From: Blautia luti
GTDB taxonomy: Bacteria > Bacillota > Clostridia > Lachnospirales > Lachnospiraceae
Assembly: GCF_013304735.1 (NCBI RefSeq)
Contig: NZ_JAAITI010000016.1
Location: 1 to 64,000, forward strand
DNA length: 64,000 bases
Direction: 5' to 3'
Shown here one piece after another: positions 8,670 to 17,522 of the stretch. The translations under genes were made by a program, and so were the position numbers. The notes under the pieces were generated by a model. That model was not told the DNA's origin. It did no database searches and saw only the letters and a list, made by a program, of their open reading frames with translations. How positions within the stretch are numbered: the stretch's first letter is position 1; each line of letters opens with the position of its first letter.

Positions 8670-9248
8670 CTAGTCAATATTTTCTATCTTAGTTCTAATG
8701 TATTCTTGTCCTTCACTGGACAATTCATAAAAAACGCAATTTTCACATTGAATTCCATTAACCAATCCAGCATTCTCAAGAGCCTTTAACGTATCTGCAA
8801 CTGAACTTTTTGAAATACCCAGTTCTGTTAGATCTTTATATCTTGCATGCAAATGTTTATATAAAAATTCCATGATATCTCTAGCATCTTTATGTTGAGC
8901 TTCTATAAATTTTGTATTTACCTTTACCTTTTTATTAATAGCAAGATTTTGGTAAATTTTATTAAAAATATTATATTGATCTACTATTTTCGCTGAAAGA
9001 AGCAGAATCTGATCAGCAGATTTATTCAATTCCTTTGTCATTTCTATTCTTAATTTACGTTGTTCTTCTAACAATTGTTTCATTTTTTCCAAATTATTTT
9101 CTTCATATGCCATTAAATACGAATCTGAAATGGAAATCAATAAATCTCGAAATAAATCTTCTATAGCTCCATCCACAACTACTTTATTTCTGTTATTTTG
9201 GTTAACGCATTCTTTTAATTCTGCAATATAATATTCCATTTCTTTCAT
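8670..9248 (-). CDS. Winged-helix transcriptional regulator with helical N-terminal region
   Basis: 192 residues. Residues 1-125 are almost entirely helical and charged (EENNLEKMKQLLEEQRKL), likely a coiled coil for dimerisation or sensing. Residues ~130-190 form a MarR/ArsR-like winged helix: MEFLYKHLHARYKDL, recognition region GISKSSVADTLKALENAGLV, wing CENCVFYELSSEGQEYI. The two cysteines CENC sit in the wing and could be redox- or metal-sensitive. Base composition is clearly more AT-rich than the housekeeping genes to the right, suggesting later acquisition. First gene of the pair with the metallopeptidase; no convincing sigma-A promoter was found in front (only TATAAT near 9288-9293 without a good -35). 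Confidence 0.65.
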   Translation of the reverse strand: MKEMEYYIAELKECVNQNNRNKVVVDGAIEDLFRDLLISISDSYLMAYEENNLEKMKQLLEEQRKLRIEMTKELNKSADQILLLSAKIVDQYNIFNKIYQNLAINKKVKVNTKFIEAQHKDARDIMEFLYKHLHARYKDLTELGISKSSVADTLKALENAGLVNGIQCENCVFYELSSEGQEYIRTKIENID

Positions 9249-9446
9249 CTTGCCACCTCATTCTCCATAAAACTTATAGAAATCCTCATATTATATAGTT
9301 GTCTTAGCTCATTTCTCATTCCTCCAATTACTACTCAGTTTACTACATTTCATTACAAATTTCATTCTATTTTCATCGACAAATTTCGACTCTACCCATA
9401 CCAAAGGTTTCCACTTTCGGAATTTTCCAGAAATTTTTCAACATAA

Positions 9447-9483
9447 AAAACGCCCCAGATTCATCATAACTCTGAGACGTTTT
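9447..9483 (-). terminator. Terminator of the plsX-ilvA operon
   Basis: Minus-strand arms AAAACGTCTCAGA and TCTGGGGCGTTTT with two mismatched pairs, followed by TTTTTATG. It lies about 35 bases beyond the ilvA stop codon. The remaining ~200 bases up to the winged-helix gene show no further structure I can support. Confidence 0.75.
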
Positions 9484-9515
9484 CCACATTTGCTTTTATT
9501 TAGCTCTATCTTTCT

Positions 9516-10727
9516 TTACAATATCGCCCGCACAACCCTAGGCTTGCATCCAGCCTTCTCCAGTGCCGCAACAATCTGATTCTTATGATCTGTTCCGAAT
9601 GCTTCCATGGTGATTCGAAGTTCTACGGCTGCGTTTCGGTTGGTGCTTACGAACTGGTTGTGATCCAGCTTGATGACGTTGCCCTGGTTCTCGGCGATGA
9701 CGCTGGCTACTCTTACGAGTTCGCCTGGCTTGTCCGGGATGAGGACGGAGACGGTGAAGATTCGGTCTCTCTGGATGAGGCCGTGCTGTACAACGGAGGA
9801 CATGGTGATCACGTCCATGTTTCCGCCGCTTAAGATGGAAACGATTTTCTTTTTCTTCACATCCAGGTGACGGAGAGCTGCTACGGTAAGGAGGCCGGAG
9901 TTCTCTACGATCATCTTGTGGTTCTCTACCATATCCAGGAAGGCTACGATCAGTTCGTCATCATCGATGGTGATGATATCGTCCAGGTTCTCCTGGATGT
10001 ACGGGAAGATATTTTTTCCAGGGGTCTGTACTGCGGTACCGTCGGCGATGGTGTTCACGTGAGGAAGGGTTACAACCTCACCTTTTTCCAGGGATGCCTT
10101 CATGCAGGCTGCTCCTGCAGGCTCCACGCCGATGACCTTGATATGTGGGTTGAGGAGTTTTGCAAGGGTGGAGACACCAGTTGCAAGTCCGCCGCCGCCG
10201 ATCGGAACGAGGATGTAGTCTACCAGCGGAAGTTCCTGTACAATTTCCATAGCGATGGTTCCCTGTCCGGTTGCTACTGCCGGGTCATCAAACGGATGAA
10301 TGAAGGTGTAACCTTTTTCTTCTGCGAGCGCAAGTGCGTGTGCACAGGCCTCATCGTATACGTCACCGTGAAGGATAACTTCTGCGCCATAGCTCTTGGT
10401 GCGCTCTACCTTGATCAGTGGTGTGGTGGTCGGCATGACGATGACTGCTTTTACTCCGTATTTATGTGCGGCATAGGCAACACCCTGTGCGTGGTTTCCT
10501 GCGGATGCGGTGATCAGACCCTTGTTTCTCTCTTCATCGGAAAGTGTGCTGATCTTATAGTATGCGCCACGTACTTTGTAGGCACCGGTACGCTGCATGT
10601 TCTCCGGTTTCAGATAAACCTTGTTTCCTGTCATGTCAGAGAAATAACTGCTGTATATCAGCTTTGTTTCCTGTGTCACTTCTTTTACTTTGGCTGCCGC
10701 TTCTTCAAAGCTCTCTAATGTAAGCAT
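9516..10727 (-). CDS. ilvA: Threonine ammonia-lyase
   Basis: 403 residues. It converts L-threonine to 2-oxobutanoate and ammonia with pyridoxal phosphate, feeding isoleucine synthesis or, in the catabolic form, propionate production. The PLP lysine is K51 in TGAYKVRGAYYKI, the substrate/PLP loop is TASAGNHAQGVA, and the phosphate-binding glycine loop is PIGGGGLATG. Residues ~325-403 (VSVLIPDKPGELVRVASVI) form one ACT domain, the short single-ACT type of ~400 residues rather than the 510-residue double-ACT E. coli IlvA. The start ATG lies 5 bases after the ftsY stop, so it is the last gene of the smc-ftsY operon; no branched-chain leader or T-box is seen. Whether it is anabolic or catabolic cannot be read from sequence. 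Confidence 0.93.
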   Translation of the reverse strand: MLTLESFEEAAAKVKEVTQETKLIYSSYFSDMTGNKVYLKPENMQRTGAYKVRGAYYKISTLSDEERNKGLITASAGNHAQGVAYAAHKYGVKAVIVMPTTTPLIKVERTKSYGAEVILHGDVYDEACAHALALAEEKGYTFIHPFDDPAVATGQGTIAMEIVQELPLVDYILVPIGGGGLATGVSTLAKLLNPHIKVIGVEPAGAACMKASLEKGEVVTLPHVNTIADGTAVQTPGKNIFPYIQENLDDIITIDDDELIVAFLDMVENHKMIVENSGLLTVAALRHLDVKKKKIVSILSGGNMDVITMSSVVQHGLIQRDRIFTVSVLIPDKPGELVRVASVIAENQGNVIKLDHNQFVSTNRNAAVELRITMEAFGTDHKNQIVAALEKAGCKPRVVRAIL

Positions 10728-10732
10728 CTGTA

Positions 10733-11671
10733 TTAGCTCCTTTCTTCTACGTCAAAGAGGGCGTTTACAAATGCGTCTGCGTCGAATTTCTGCAGGTCAT
10801 CGATGCTCTCGCCTACTCCGATGTATTTTACTGGTATGTCAAGCTCGGACTGGATCGCTACGGCGATTCCACCTTTGGCTGTACCATCAAGTTTGGTAAG
10901 AATGATTCCGGTAACGTTGGCTACCTCGGCAAACTGTCTTGCCTGAGAAAGTGCGTTCTGGCCGGTGGTTCCGTCAAGGACAACCAGAGTTTCCAGATAA
11001 GCTTCCGGGTACTCACGTTCCAGAATACGGTAAATTTTGCGAAGCTCTTCCATAAGATTCTTCTTGTTGTGAAGTCTTCCTGCTGTATCGCAGATCAGCA
11101 CATCTGCGTTTCTGGCCTTGGCTGCTGCCACCGCATCATAGACAACCGATGCCGGGTCTGCACCGTCCTGTCCGCCGATGATCTCAACACCTGCACGGTT
11201 GGCCCACTGTGTCAGCTGTTCTCCTGCTGCCGCACGGAACGTATCTGCCGCACCAAGGATTACTTTCTTTCCCTGATCCTTCAGTTTACCGGCAAGTTTA
11301 CCTACGGAGGTAGTTTTACCAACTCCGTTGACACCGATCACCAGGATTACGGATTTCCGGTTCTCGAATTCATATTCTGTGCTTTCCACCTGCATCTGCT
11401 TCTTGATGCTGTCGATCAGAAGCTGCTTGCACTGAGCCGGCTCCTTGATATGCTGCTCGGCCACCTGTTCCTTCAGATGTTCCAGAATGGAGGTGGTTGC
11501 GTTGATGCCGATGTCTCCCATGATCAGAATTTCTTCCAGCTCTTCATAAAAATCATCATCAATACTGGAAAAACCGCTGAAAATGGAATCAAATCCGGCA
11601 ACGATATTGTCTCGCGTTTTGGTAAGTCCGCTTACCAGACGTTTAAAAAATCCTTTTTTTTCTTCTGCCAT
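10733..11671 (-). CDS. ftsY: Signal recognition particle receptor FtsY
   Basis: 312 residues, a GTPase that docks the SRP-ribosome complex at the membrane for co-translational insertion. The N domain covers residues ~1-95. G-domain motifs follow: G1 GVNGVGKTT, the DTFRAAAGEQL insertion box, G3 DTAGRLHNKKNLMEEL and G4 TKLDGTAKGG. The acidic A domain of E. coli FtsY is absent; instead a short basic amphipathic start (KKGFFKRLVSGLTKTRDN) probably contacts lipid, as in other Firmicutes. It sits 18 bases after smc, the order conserved across Firmicutes. Confidence 0.96.
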   Translation of the reverse strand: MAEEKKGFFKRLVSGLTKTRDNIVAGFDSIFSGFSSIDDDFYEELEEILIMGDIGINATTSILEHLKEQVAEQHIKEPAQCKQLLIDSIKKQMQVESTEYEFENRKSVILVIGVNGVGKTTSVGKLAGKLKDQGKKVILGAADTFRAAAGEQLTQWANRAGVEIIGGQDGADPASVVYDAVAAAKARNADVLICDTAGRLHNKKNLMEELRKIYRILEREYPEAYLETLVVLDGTTGQNALSQARQFAEVANVTGIILTKLDGTAKGGIAVAIQSELDIPVKYIGVGESIDDLQKFDADAFVNALFDVEERS

Positions 11672-11689
11672 ACTGCTTCATCCCCTCTG

Positions 11690-14600
11690 CTACCGGGTAA
11701 GCTGGTTCTCTACCAGATCTACTGATACCAGCGTTGATACCCCTTTTTCCTGCATGGTAATTCCATAAAGGCGGTCTGCCGCATTCATGGTACCACGTCT
11801 ATGTGTTATTATAATAAATTGTGTGTTCTTCGTCAACTTCTGTAAATATCCTGCAAAACGGCCTACGTTGGAGTCATCCAGAGCTGCCTCGATCTCATCC
11901 AGAAGACAGAACGGTGATGGTTTCAGGTTCTGGATGGCAAAAAGAAGGGCAATGGCTGTCAGTGCCTTCTCTCCACCGGAAAGCTGCATCATGTTCTGGA
12001 GTTTTTTTCCGGGCGGCTGGGAAATAATTTTGATTCCTGCCTCCAGAATGTCCTCGTCTTCCGCAAGTTCCAGAGTTCCCCGGCCTCCGCCGAACAACTC
12101 TTTAAAGGCTTTGTCGAATTCTTTTTGGATCTCTCCGAATTTTTCGGTGAACTGTTTCCGCATTCCCTCATCCAGCTCCTGAATGATCTGTTCCAGCGTT
12201 TTTTCCGCTTCCAGAAGATCGTTGTACTGGCCACTTAGGAAGGTATGACGTTCCAGAAGTTCTTTGTAATCTTCAATGGCATTGACATTGACAGAACCAA
12301 GGGAGCGGATCTCTTCTTTTAGCTTGTGGATCTGCTGTTTCATCACATGGCGGTCACTGAATTCTTCTTTTCGGTACTGCAGCGCATTATTCGGGGTGAT
12401 CTCGTATTCCTCCCACATGTAGGAAATACGGGCTTCCCGGTTTTCTTCGATCTTTTCTGCCTGAGTTTTCAGACGGAAACATTCTTTGTCCAGAAGGCTG
12501 ATCTGATTGGATAATTCATCCCGTTTTTCAAAGAACTCTTTATGGCTCTTTGTGCTTTCTTCTTTTTCCTGCTGCAGTTTTTCAAGCTGTTTCTGGGAAG
12601 CTTCTTCTTTTGCGGCAAAACTTTCGATCTCAGCCTGGACATTTTTGATCGTTTTTCTTTTTTCTGCAGTTTCCTGGCTGCCTTTTTCCAGGGAATCCAG
12701 AATTTCTTCTTTTTCTTTTAAAAGAACATCGATCTCTTCTTTCAGACGTTTCAGGTTCTCCTTTATGAAGCTTTCCTTCTGCTGGGATGCGGATGCGTCC
12801 AGACGGATCTTTTCCAGAGTTTCCAGGGTTTGTGCCTCATCCTTTTTCCAGTCTTCCAGTTCCTTCTGTCGGGTTTCGATGAAGGTTTCCAGCTCTTTCT
12901 CATCCTTTTTGGAAGTTTCCAGTTCCTGGGTGATCTGGGCGTTATCTGCCTGCATTTCTCTTGTCTGGCGGCGGATTTCTTCCTCTTCCCGCTGGATTCT
13001 CACATAACCGCCCCGGATTTCTTCTGCTTTTTTCTCCAGCTGCTCGATGTTCATTCTGGCTGTATTCTGCCCGATGGACTGCTCCTGAAATTTCTGCTGC
13101 AGAGAATTTACGGTATCCCGCATTTCATTTCGTTTCCTGCGGTTATCCTCCATGGACTGACGGATTTCGTTGTACCTGACCGCAAGTTCTTTCACTTTCT
13201 TTTCCAGTTCTTCAATCTCACGGCGGCGGCCGAGAAGATTGCTGTTGTTCTTAAAAGCTCCACCAGTCATGGAACCGCCCGGGCTTAAAGACTCGCCCTC
13301 CAGAGTTACCATTCGGATACTGTGGCGATATTTTCTGGCAATGGCAATGGCGTGGTCAATGTTATCCACAACCAGCACCCTTCCAAGAAGATATCCGATC
13401 AGTCCTGCGTATTCTTTGTCGGCAGTTACCAGTCCGCAGGCAAGGCCGATGGCTCCTGGCTCATTTAAGGCTCCCCTCTGGGCGAATTCGCCTCTCTGGG
13501 AAATACTGTTTAAGGGAAGGAAGGTAGCACGTCCGTACCGGTTTTTCTTCAGGAATTCGATCATTTCCTTGGCTGTCTGCTCATTGTCTGTGACAATGTT
13601 CTGGATGCTTCCGCCAAGTGCCGTCTCAATGGCGATCTCGTAGTTTTTTTCCACATGGATGATATCTGCCACAACACCGCGGATGCCCGGTACATGGTCT
13701 TTCTGCTCCATGACACGGCGGATGCTGTTTCCGTAACCGTCATAACGTTCCGTGATGTTCTTTAAAGATTCCAGACGGGAAGCCTCTCTGTGGTAAGCTC
13801 TCTGGCTTTCTTCCAGCTCTGTATTTTGCTGTTTCAGGGTTTCCTGGATGGCTTTGATCTCTTTTGTGAGCTGGCTTCCTTCTTCCTGGATGGTCTGAAT
13901 GGCTTCGGTGATGGTATCGTACTCTTTTTTTGCCCGGCTGATGGCTGACTGCTGTTCTTCTTCCTGTGTTTTCAGGGAAAGCATTCTCTGGCTGATTCCG
14001 GCTTTCCGGATATCCAGCTGTTCCATCATGGCATCAAAACGCTGGGCCTTACCTTTGGTGTTTGCACGGGAGTTGAGGATTTCGATAATTTCGTTTTTTC
14101 CATCTTCTACTGCCTGGGTACATTCTTCAATGTTGCTCTGGATGTTATCCAGCTTTTCCTGCTCGTCGGAGAGCTCTTTGCTGATCTCGCGAAGCTTTGC
14201 CTGCAGGTCTGCTCTCTGCTCTTCCAGTTCCTCTTTGTCTGCGGATTTTTTCTCTGTATCTTCCTGGATAGCCAGAAGACGGCTGCGGTAATGGCTGTCG
14301 TTCTGCTCGCCTGCAAGGATCTGTTCATGAAGGACATTGATCTCACCAGAAAGCTGCTGCTTACGGATGGCACGGTCCCGGCTTTCTTCCCGGAGAGTGT
14401 CCATACGCTGATTTAGCTCTTCCAGAGATTTTTCCAGGCGCTCATACTCCTCTTTTGTGCGGCTGTGGGCGTCTTTTGCCTCCTGTAACTGGTTTTCCGC
14501 GATTCTGGTCTTTTCTTCCAGCTCTTTGATCAGATTGCCGGTGTGTTCATATTCCAGAAGGAACATGTTCACATCCAGCTCTTTCAAGCTTTCTCTTTTT

Positions 14601-15250
14601 GCCAGATAGATCTTTGCAGTTTCAGACTGACGTTCCAGAGGTTCCAGCTGTTTGGTCAGCTCGCTTAAAATATCGGTGACACGGACCAGGTTCTGCTGCT
14701 CTTCTTCCAGTTTTTTCAGAGTGGTGTTTTTTCGTCTTTTGAACTTGACGATTCCTGCTGCCTCGTCAAAAAGCTCACGGCGGTCTTCCGGCTTGCCGCT
14801 TAAGATCTTGTCGATCTGGCCCTGGCCGATGATGGAGTAGCCTTCTTTTCCGATACCGGTATCATAAAACATCTCATTGATGTCTTTCAGACGGCAGGAA
14901 CTTCCGTTGATGCGGTATTCGCTTTCTCCGGAGCGGTACAGCCTTCTGGTTACGGTTACTTCCTCAAAATCCACCGGAAGTTTGTGGTCACTGTTATCCA
15001 GAGTGATGGCCACCGATGCAAAGCTTAAGGGCTTTCTGAGTTCTGTTCCGGAAAAAATAACGTCCTGCATATTTCCGCCTCGCAGCTGCTTGGCACTCTG
15101 CTCTCCCAGAACCCAGCGGACTGCATCGCCGACGTTGCTTTTTCCACTGCCGTTTGGGCCTACAATGCCGGTGATTCCGTTATGAAATTCAAAATTGATT
15201 TTCTGTGCAAAGGATTTGAATCCCTGCACCTCTATATTTTTCAGATACAT
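11690..15250 (-). CDS. smc: Chromosome condensation ATPase SMC
   Basis: 1186 residues, the normal length. The protein dimerises with ScpA/ScpB to compact and segregate the chromosome. Walker A GPNGSGKS (31-38) lies in the N-terminal head. Two long coiled coils surround a hinge near residues 515-630 (VPGIRGVVADIIHVEK, then ETALGGSIQNIV). The C-terminal head carries the signature LSGGEKALTAIALLF and Walker B FCLLDEIEAALDDSN. The start ATG 15250 lies 14 bases after rnc. scpA and scpB are not in this window. Confidence 0.97.
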   Translation of the reverse strand: MYLKNIEVQGFKSFAQKINFEFHNGITGIVGPNGSGKSNVGDAVRWVLGEQSAKQLRGGNMQDVIFSGTELRKPLSFASVAITLDNSDHKLPVDFEEVTVTRRLYRSGESEYRINGSSCRLKDINEMFYDTGIGKEGYSIIGQGQIDKILSGKPEDRRELFDEAAGIVKFKRRKNTTLKKLEEEQQNLVRVTDILSELTKQLEPLERQSETAKIYLAKRESLKELDVNMFLLEYEHTGNLIKELEEKTRIAENQLQEAKDAHSRTKEEYERLEKSLEELNQRMDTLREESRDRAIRKQQLSGEINVLHEQILAGEQNDSHYRSRLLAIQEDTEKKSADKEELEEQRADLQAKLREISKELSDEQEKLDNIQSNIEECTQAVEDGKNEIIEILNSRANTKGKAQRFDAMMEQLDIRKAGISQRMLSLKTQEEEQQSAISRAKKEYDTITEAIQTIQEEGSQLTKEIKAIQETLKQQNTELEESQRAYHREASRLESLKNITERYDGYGNSIRRVMEQKDHVPGIRGVVADIIHVEKNYEIAIETALGGSIQNIVTDNEQTAKEMIEFLKKNRYGRATFLPLNSISQRGEFAQRGALNEPGAIGLACGLVTADKEYAGLIGYLLGRVLVVDNIDHAIAIARKYRHSIRMVTLEGESLSPGGSMTGGAFKNNSNLLGRRREIEELEKKVKELAVRYNEIRQSMEDNRRKRNEMRDTVNSLQQKFQEQSIGQNTARMNIEQLEKKAEEIRGGYVRIQREEEEIRRQTREMQADNAQITQELETSKKDEKELETFIETRQKELEDWKKDEAQTLETLEKIRLDASASQQKESFIKENLKRLKEEIDVLLKEKEEILDSLEKGSQETAEKRKTIKNVQAEIESFAAKEEASQKQLEKLQQEKEESTKSHKEFFEKRDELSNQISLLDKECFRLKTQAEKIEENREARISYMWEEYEITPNNALQYRKEEFSDRHVMKQQIHKLKEEIRSLGSVNVNAIEDYKELLERHTFLSGQYNDLLEAEKTLEQIIQELDEGMRKQFTEKFGEIQKEFDKAFKELFGGGRGTLELAEDEDILEAGIKIISQPPGKKLQNMMQLSGGEKALTAIALLFAIQNLKPSPFCLLDEIEAALDDSNVGRFAGYLQKLTKNTQFIIITHRRGTMNAADRLYGITMQEKGVSTLVSVDLVENQLTR

Positions 15251-15264
15251 TGGACACCTGCTGT

Positions 15265-15945
15265 TTATTTGATCCTGCGGATCGCCTCAAGGGCTGCGGC
15301 CTGCTCTGCCGCTTTCTTGGTATGTCCGGTTCCGGTTCCCATACTTTCTCCGTTGATCAGGGCTTCTACGGTAAAGCTCTTGCTGTGATCCGGTCCTTCT
15401 TCTTTCAGAAGACGGTATTCCACCGGATGGTTTCCGCCTTCCTGTACCATCTCCTGCAGTACGGTCTTGCTGTCATAAAAAATTCTCTTGTCTTCCAGAT
15501 CATTGAGGATAAATTTCAGAACAAATGTCTGGGCCGGTTCAAAACCGCCGTCCAGATACATGGCTCCAATAAGGGATTCCAGTGCGTCGGATACGATGGA
15601 GTCACGTTTCCGGCCACCCATCATCTCCTCACCTCTTCCAAGAAGAATGAACTCCGGAAGGCCGAATTCTCTTGCACAGTAGGCAAGGCTCTTTTCGCAT
15701 ACCATGCTGGCACGCTTTTTGGTAAGTTCTCCCTCCTGGTTGTTGCGGAATTTTTTGTACAGAAAGTCACTGCTGATCAGTTCCAGCACTGCGTCACCCA
15801 GGAATTCCAGACGCTCATTACAGCCAAGTTTTCCAAGATGTTTCTCATTGGCATAGGAGCTGTGTGTCATTGCCTGTTCCAGCAAAGATTTTGCAGTAAA
15901 CTGATATCCGATGGTCTGTTCCAGTTTTTTTAAATTATTTTCCAT
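15265..15945 (-). CDS. rnc: Ribonuclease III
   Basis: 226 residues from ATG 15945 (MENNLKKLEQ), chosen because GAAGGG precedes it and because a further upstream in-frame start would overlap acpP by ~50 bases. Endonuclease of double-stranded RNA for rRNA and mRNA processing. Catalytic motif NERLEFLGDAVLELI near residue 40, second acidic cluster SDALESLIGAMYLDGG, then a C-terminal dsRNA-binding domain from ~residue 155 (TVLQEMVQEGGNHPVEYRL, ending GHTKKAAEQAAALEAI). It overlaps the acpP stop by 11 bases, so it is translationally coupled. Confidence 0.96.
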   Translation of the reverse strand: MENNLKKLEQTIGYQFTAKSLLEQAMTHSSYANEKHLGKLGCNERLEFLGDAVLELISSDFLYKKFRNNQEGELTKKRASMVCEKSLAYCAREFGLPEFILLGRGEEMMGGRKRDSIVSDALESLIGAMYLDGGFEPAQTFVLKFILNDLEDKRIFYDSKTVLQEMVQEGGNHPVEYRLLKEEGPDHSKSFTVEALINGESMGTGTGHTKKAAEQAAALEAIRRIK

Positions 15946-16183
15946 TTCTTTTTCCCTTCGTTGCGCGGCGAAGAGTCTCCACTGCATCGGAAATGGTTAC
16001 AATCTCTTCTGCATCCTCTGCATCTATGTGGATATCGTAGGTTTCTTCCAGATCAATAAGCATCTGGAAAAAATCGAGGGAATCCATGCCCAAGTCATCC
16101 ACAAAGGTCGTTTTTTCCGTAAGGGGATCTACGGTTCTTCCCAGAGTTTTTTCTATGATTGTTTTCAGTATTTCCAGTTCCAC
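15935..16183 (-). CDS. acpP: Acyl carrier protein
   Basis: 82 residues, strongly acidic with a basic tail. Ser35 in the motif GMDSLD receives the 4'-phosphopantetheine arm that carries growing fatty acyl chains. Its position between plsX and rnc is the usual Firmicutes arrangement, linking fatty-acid supply to phospholipid synthesis. The KGKRNGK tail beyond the normal four-helix end arises from the overlap with the rnc start. A clear ribosome binding site GGAGG lies upstream. Confidence 0.94.
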   Translation of the reverse strand: MELEILKTIIEKTLGRTVDPLTEKTTFVDDLGMDSLDFFQMLIDLEETYDIHIDAEDAEEIVTISDAVETLRRATKGKRNGK

Positions 16184-16227
16184 GACTGTTCGCCTCCTGT
16201 TCTGTCTGTAATAATTTCTGTTCTGTT

Positions 16228-17274
16228 TTATTTTTCTTCGGCTTTTGCTTCTGCCTGTGCTTTCTGTTCGGCCGCAATGAATTCTTCGATCTTTTCGTTG
16301 ATCTTTTCTTCCTTAAACTGCTCGCACTGGAAGATGGCATGACGGATTTCCACACTCTTTGCGCTTCCATGGCTCTTTACTACCAGGCCTTTCAGTCCAA
16401 GAAGCGGGGCTCCGCCGTATTCGCTGGCGTCAAAGGCTTTCAAGGTTTCCTTGAGGGCCGGTTTCACCATCAGGGCTCCTACTTTGCTTCTAAGACTTGT
16501 CATCATGCCTTTTTTGATCATGGATACCATAGTAGCTCCCACGCCTTCATAAAGCTTGAGGATCACATTTCCCACAAATGCTTCACAGACAACCACATCT
16601 GCGTATCCTGCCGGGATATCTCTTGCCTCAATGCTTCCGATGAAATTAATATCTTTGCATGCTTTTAAGAGAGGGAAAGTGGCCTTAACCAAGGCATTGC
16701 CTTTTTCTTCCTCTGCACCGTTATTTACGATGGCTACTCTTGGTTTCCTAACTCCCACTACGTTCTCCATATAAATGGAACCCATCTGTGCAAACTGTAC
16801 CAGATGGTTCGGTCTGGCATCTACGTTGGCGCCGCAGTCGATTAGAAGGGAAACTCCTTTGGCTGTCGGGATCAGCGGGGCAAGAGGCGGTCTCTGGATG
16901 CCTTTGATCCTGCCTACAATCACCTGTCCGCCTACCAGAACTGCTCCGGTGCTTCCGGATGATACGAAGGCATCTGCCTCCTGTTTTTTTACAAGATTTA
17001 AGCCTACTACAATGGAGGAATCTTTCTTTTTCTGGATCGCCATTACCGGAGGCTCTGCGGTCTCGATCACCTGAGAAGCGTGTACCACACGGATTCTGTC
17101 TTTCGGGTAATCCTGGTATTTCTGAAGTTCTGCCTTTATCACATCTTCCTGTCCTGTGAGGATAACCTGAATGTTATGTTTCTCTTTTACGGCTTCTACG
17201 GCTGCCTTCACCGGCTCTACCGGGGCATTGTCACCGCCCATTGCGTCTACAACGACTTTTACCATTTCTGACAT
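16228..17274 (-). CDS. plsX: Phosphate acyltransferase PlsX
   Basis: 348 residues from ATG 17274 (MSEMVKVVVDAMGGDNAP), supported by AAAGGA 7 bases upstream; the frame is open further but would run into the leader dyad. It makes acyl-phosphate from acyl-ACP, the substrate of PlsY in phosphatidic-acid synthesis. Seen: DAMGGDNAPVEPVKAA near the start, SSGSTGAVLVGG, DCGANVDARPNHLVQFA and LLGLKGLVVKSHGS, all typical. The C-terminal ~25 residues are unusually rich in A, E and K, an extension of no known function. First gene of the operon plsX-acpP-rnc-smc-ftsY-ilvA. Confidence 0.95.
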   Translation of the reverse strand: MSEMVKVVVDAMGGDNAPVEPVKAAVEAVKEKHNIQVILTGQEDVIKAELQKYQDYPKDRIRVVHASQVIETAEPPVMAIQKKKDSSIVVGLNLVKKQEADAFVSSGSTGAVLVGGQVIVGRIKGIQRPPLAPLIPTAKGVSLLIDCGANVDARPNHLVQFAQMGSIYMENVVGVRKPRVAIVNNGAEEEKGNALVKATFPLLKACKDINFIGSIEARDIPAGYADVVVCEAFVGNVILKLYEGVGATMVSMIKKGMMTSLRSKVGALMVKPALKETLKAFDASEYGGAPLLGLKGLVVKSHGSAKSVEIRHAIFQCEQFKEEKINEKIEEFIAAEQKAQAEAKAEEK

Positions 17275-17317
17275 ATGTTGTCCTTTCTCTGTCCGAAAAC
17301 CTTTTCGGAATGCATAT

Positions 17318-17377
17318 GGTACACTGTAGTGAAAATCCTCAGACCCAGCGGTACAAGGATTTTCACTGCAGAGTACC
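17318..17377 (-). promoter_or_regulatory. Long imperfect dyad in the plsX 5' leader
   Basis: Arms 17318-17339 and 17356-17377 are 22 bases each with two mismatches and a 16-base spacer; their outer ends read GGTAC and GTACC. It begins about 20 bases downstream of the plsX -10 box and ends 44 bases before the start codon, with a smaller dyad CCGAAAA/TTTTCGG (17293-17308) between. No U-tract follows, so it is not an ordinary terminator. It could be an operator for a fatty-acid regulator of the FapR or FabT kind, or an mRNA structure. Confidence 0.5.
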
Positions 17378-17398
17378 AAAACAAATGTACCGTTACTT

Positions 17399-17428
17399 AT
17401 GATACTAAAATTCTGCCCGGGAAGTCAA
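17399..17428 (-). promoter_or_regulatory. Promoter of the plsX operon
   Basis: TTGACT (17423-17428), 18-base spacer, TATCAT (17399-17404) on the minus strand, about 125 bases upstream of the plsX start codon and just before the leader dyad. Confidence 0.65.
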
Positions 17429-17467
17429 TACGTTTCGCGCAAACCCTGAAAATAAAACAGTTGAAAA

Positions 17468-17512
17468 CAGAGAGCTTATAGCGGTATTCCCCGAAATGCT
17501 ATAAGCTCTCTG
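17468..17512 (-). terminator. Terminator of the ABC-F ATPase gene
   Basis: Perfect 15-base arms at 17468-17482 and 17498-17512 with a 15-base loop, followed on the minus strand by TGTTTTCAACTGTTTT. It begins 10 bases after the ABC-F stop codon. Confidence 0.8.
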
Positions 17513-17522
17513 CTGATATATC

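Noticed and set aside
9867-10718. Open frame of 283 codons antisense to ilvA
   Set aside because: No start signal and a composition typical of a shadow; ilvA is clearly coded opposite.
17318-17377. CRISPR-like repeat pair
   Set aside because: The two copies are inverted, only two exist, and no cas gene is in the window.
17275-17379. Longer plsX reading frame
   Set aside because: It would translate the leader dyad; a proper ribosome binding site precedes ATG 17274.
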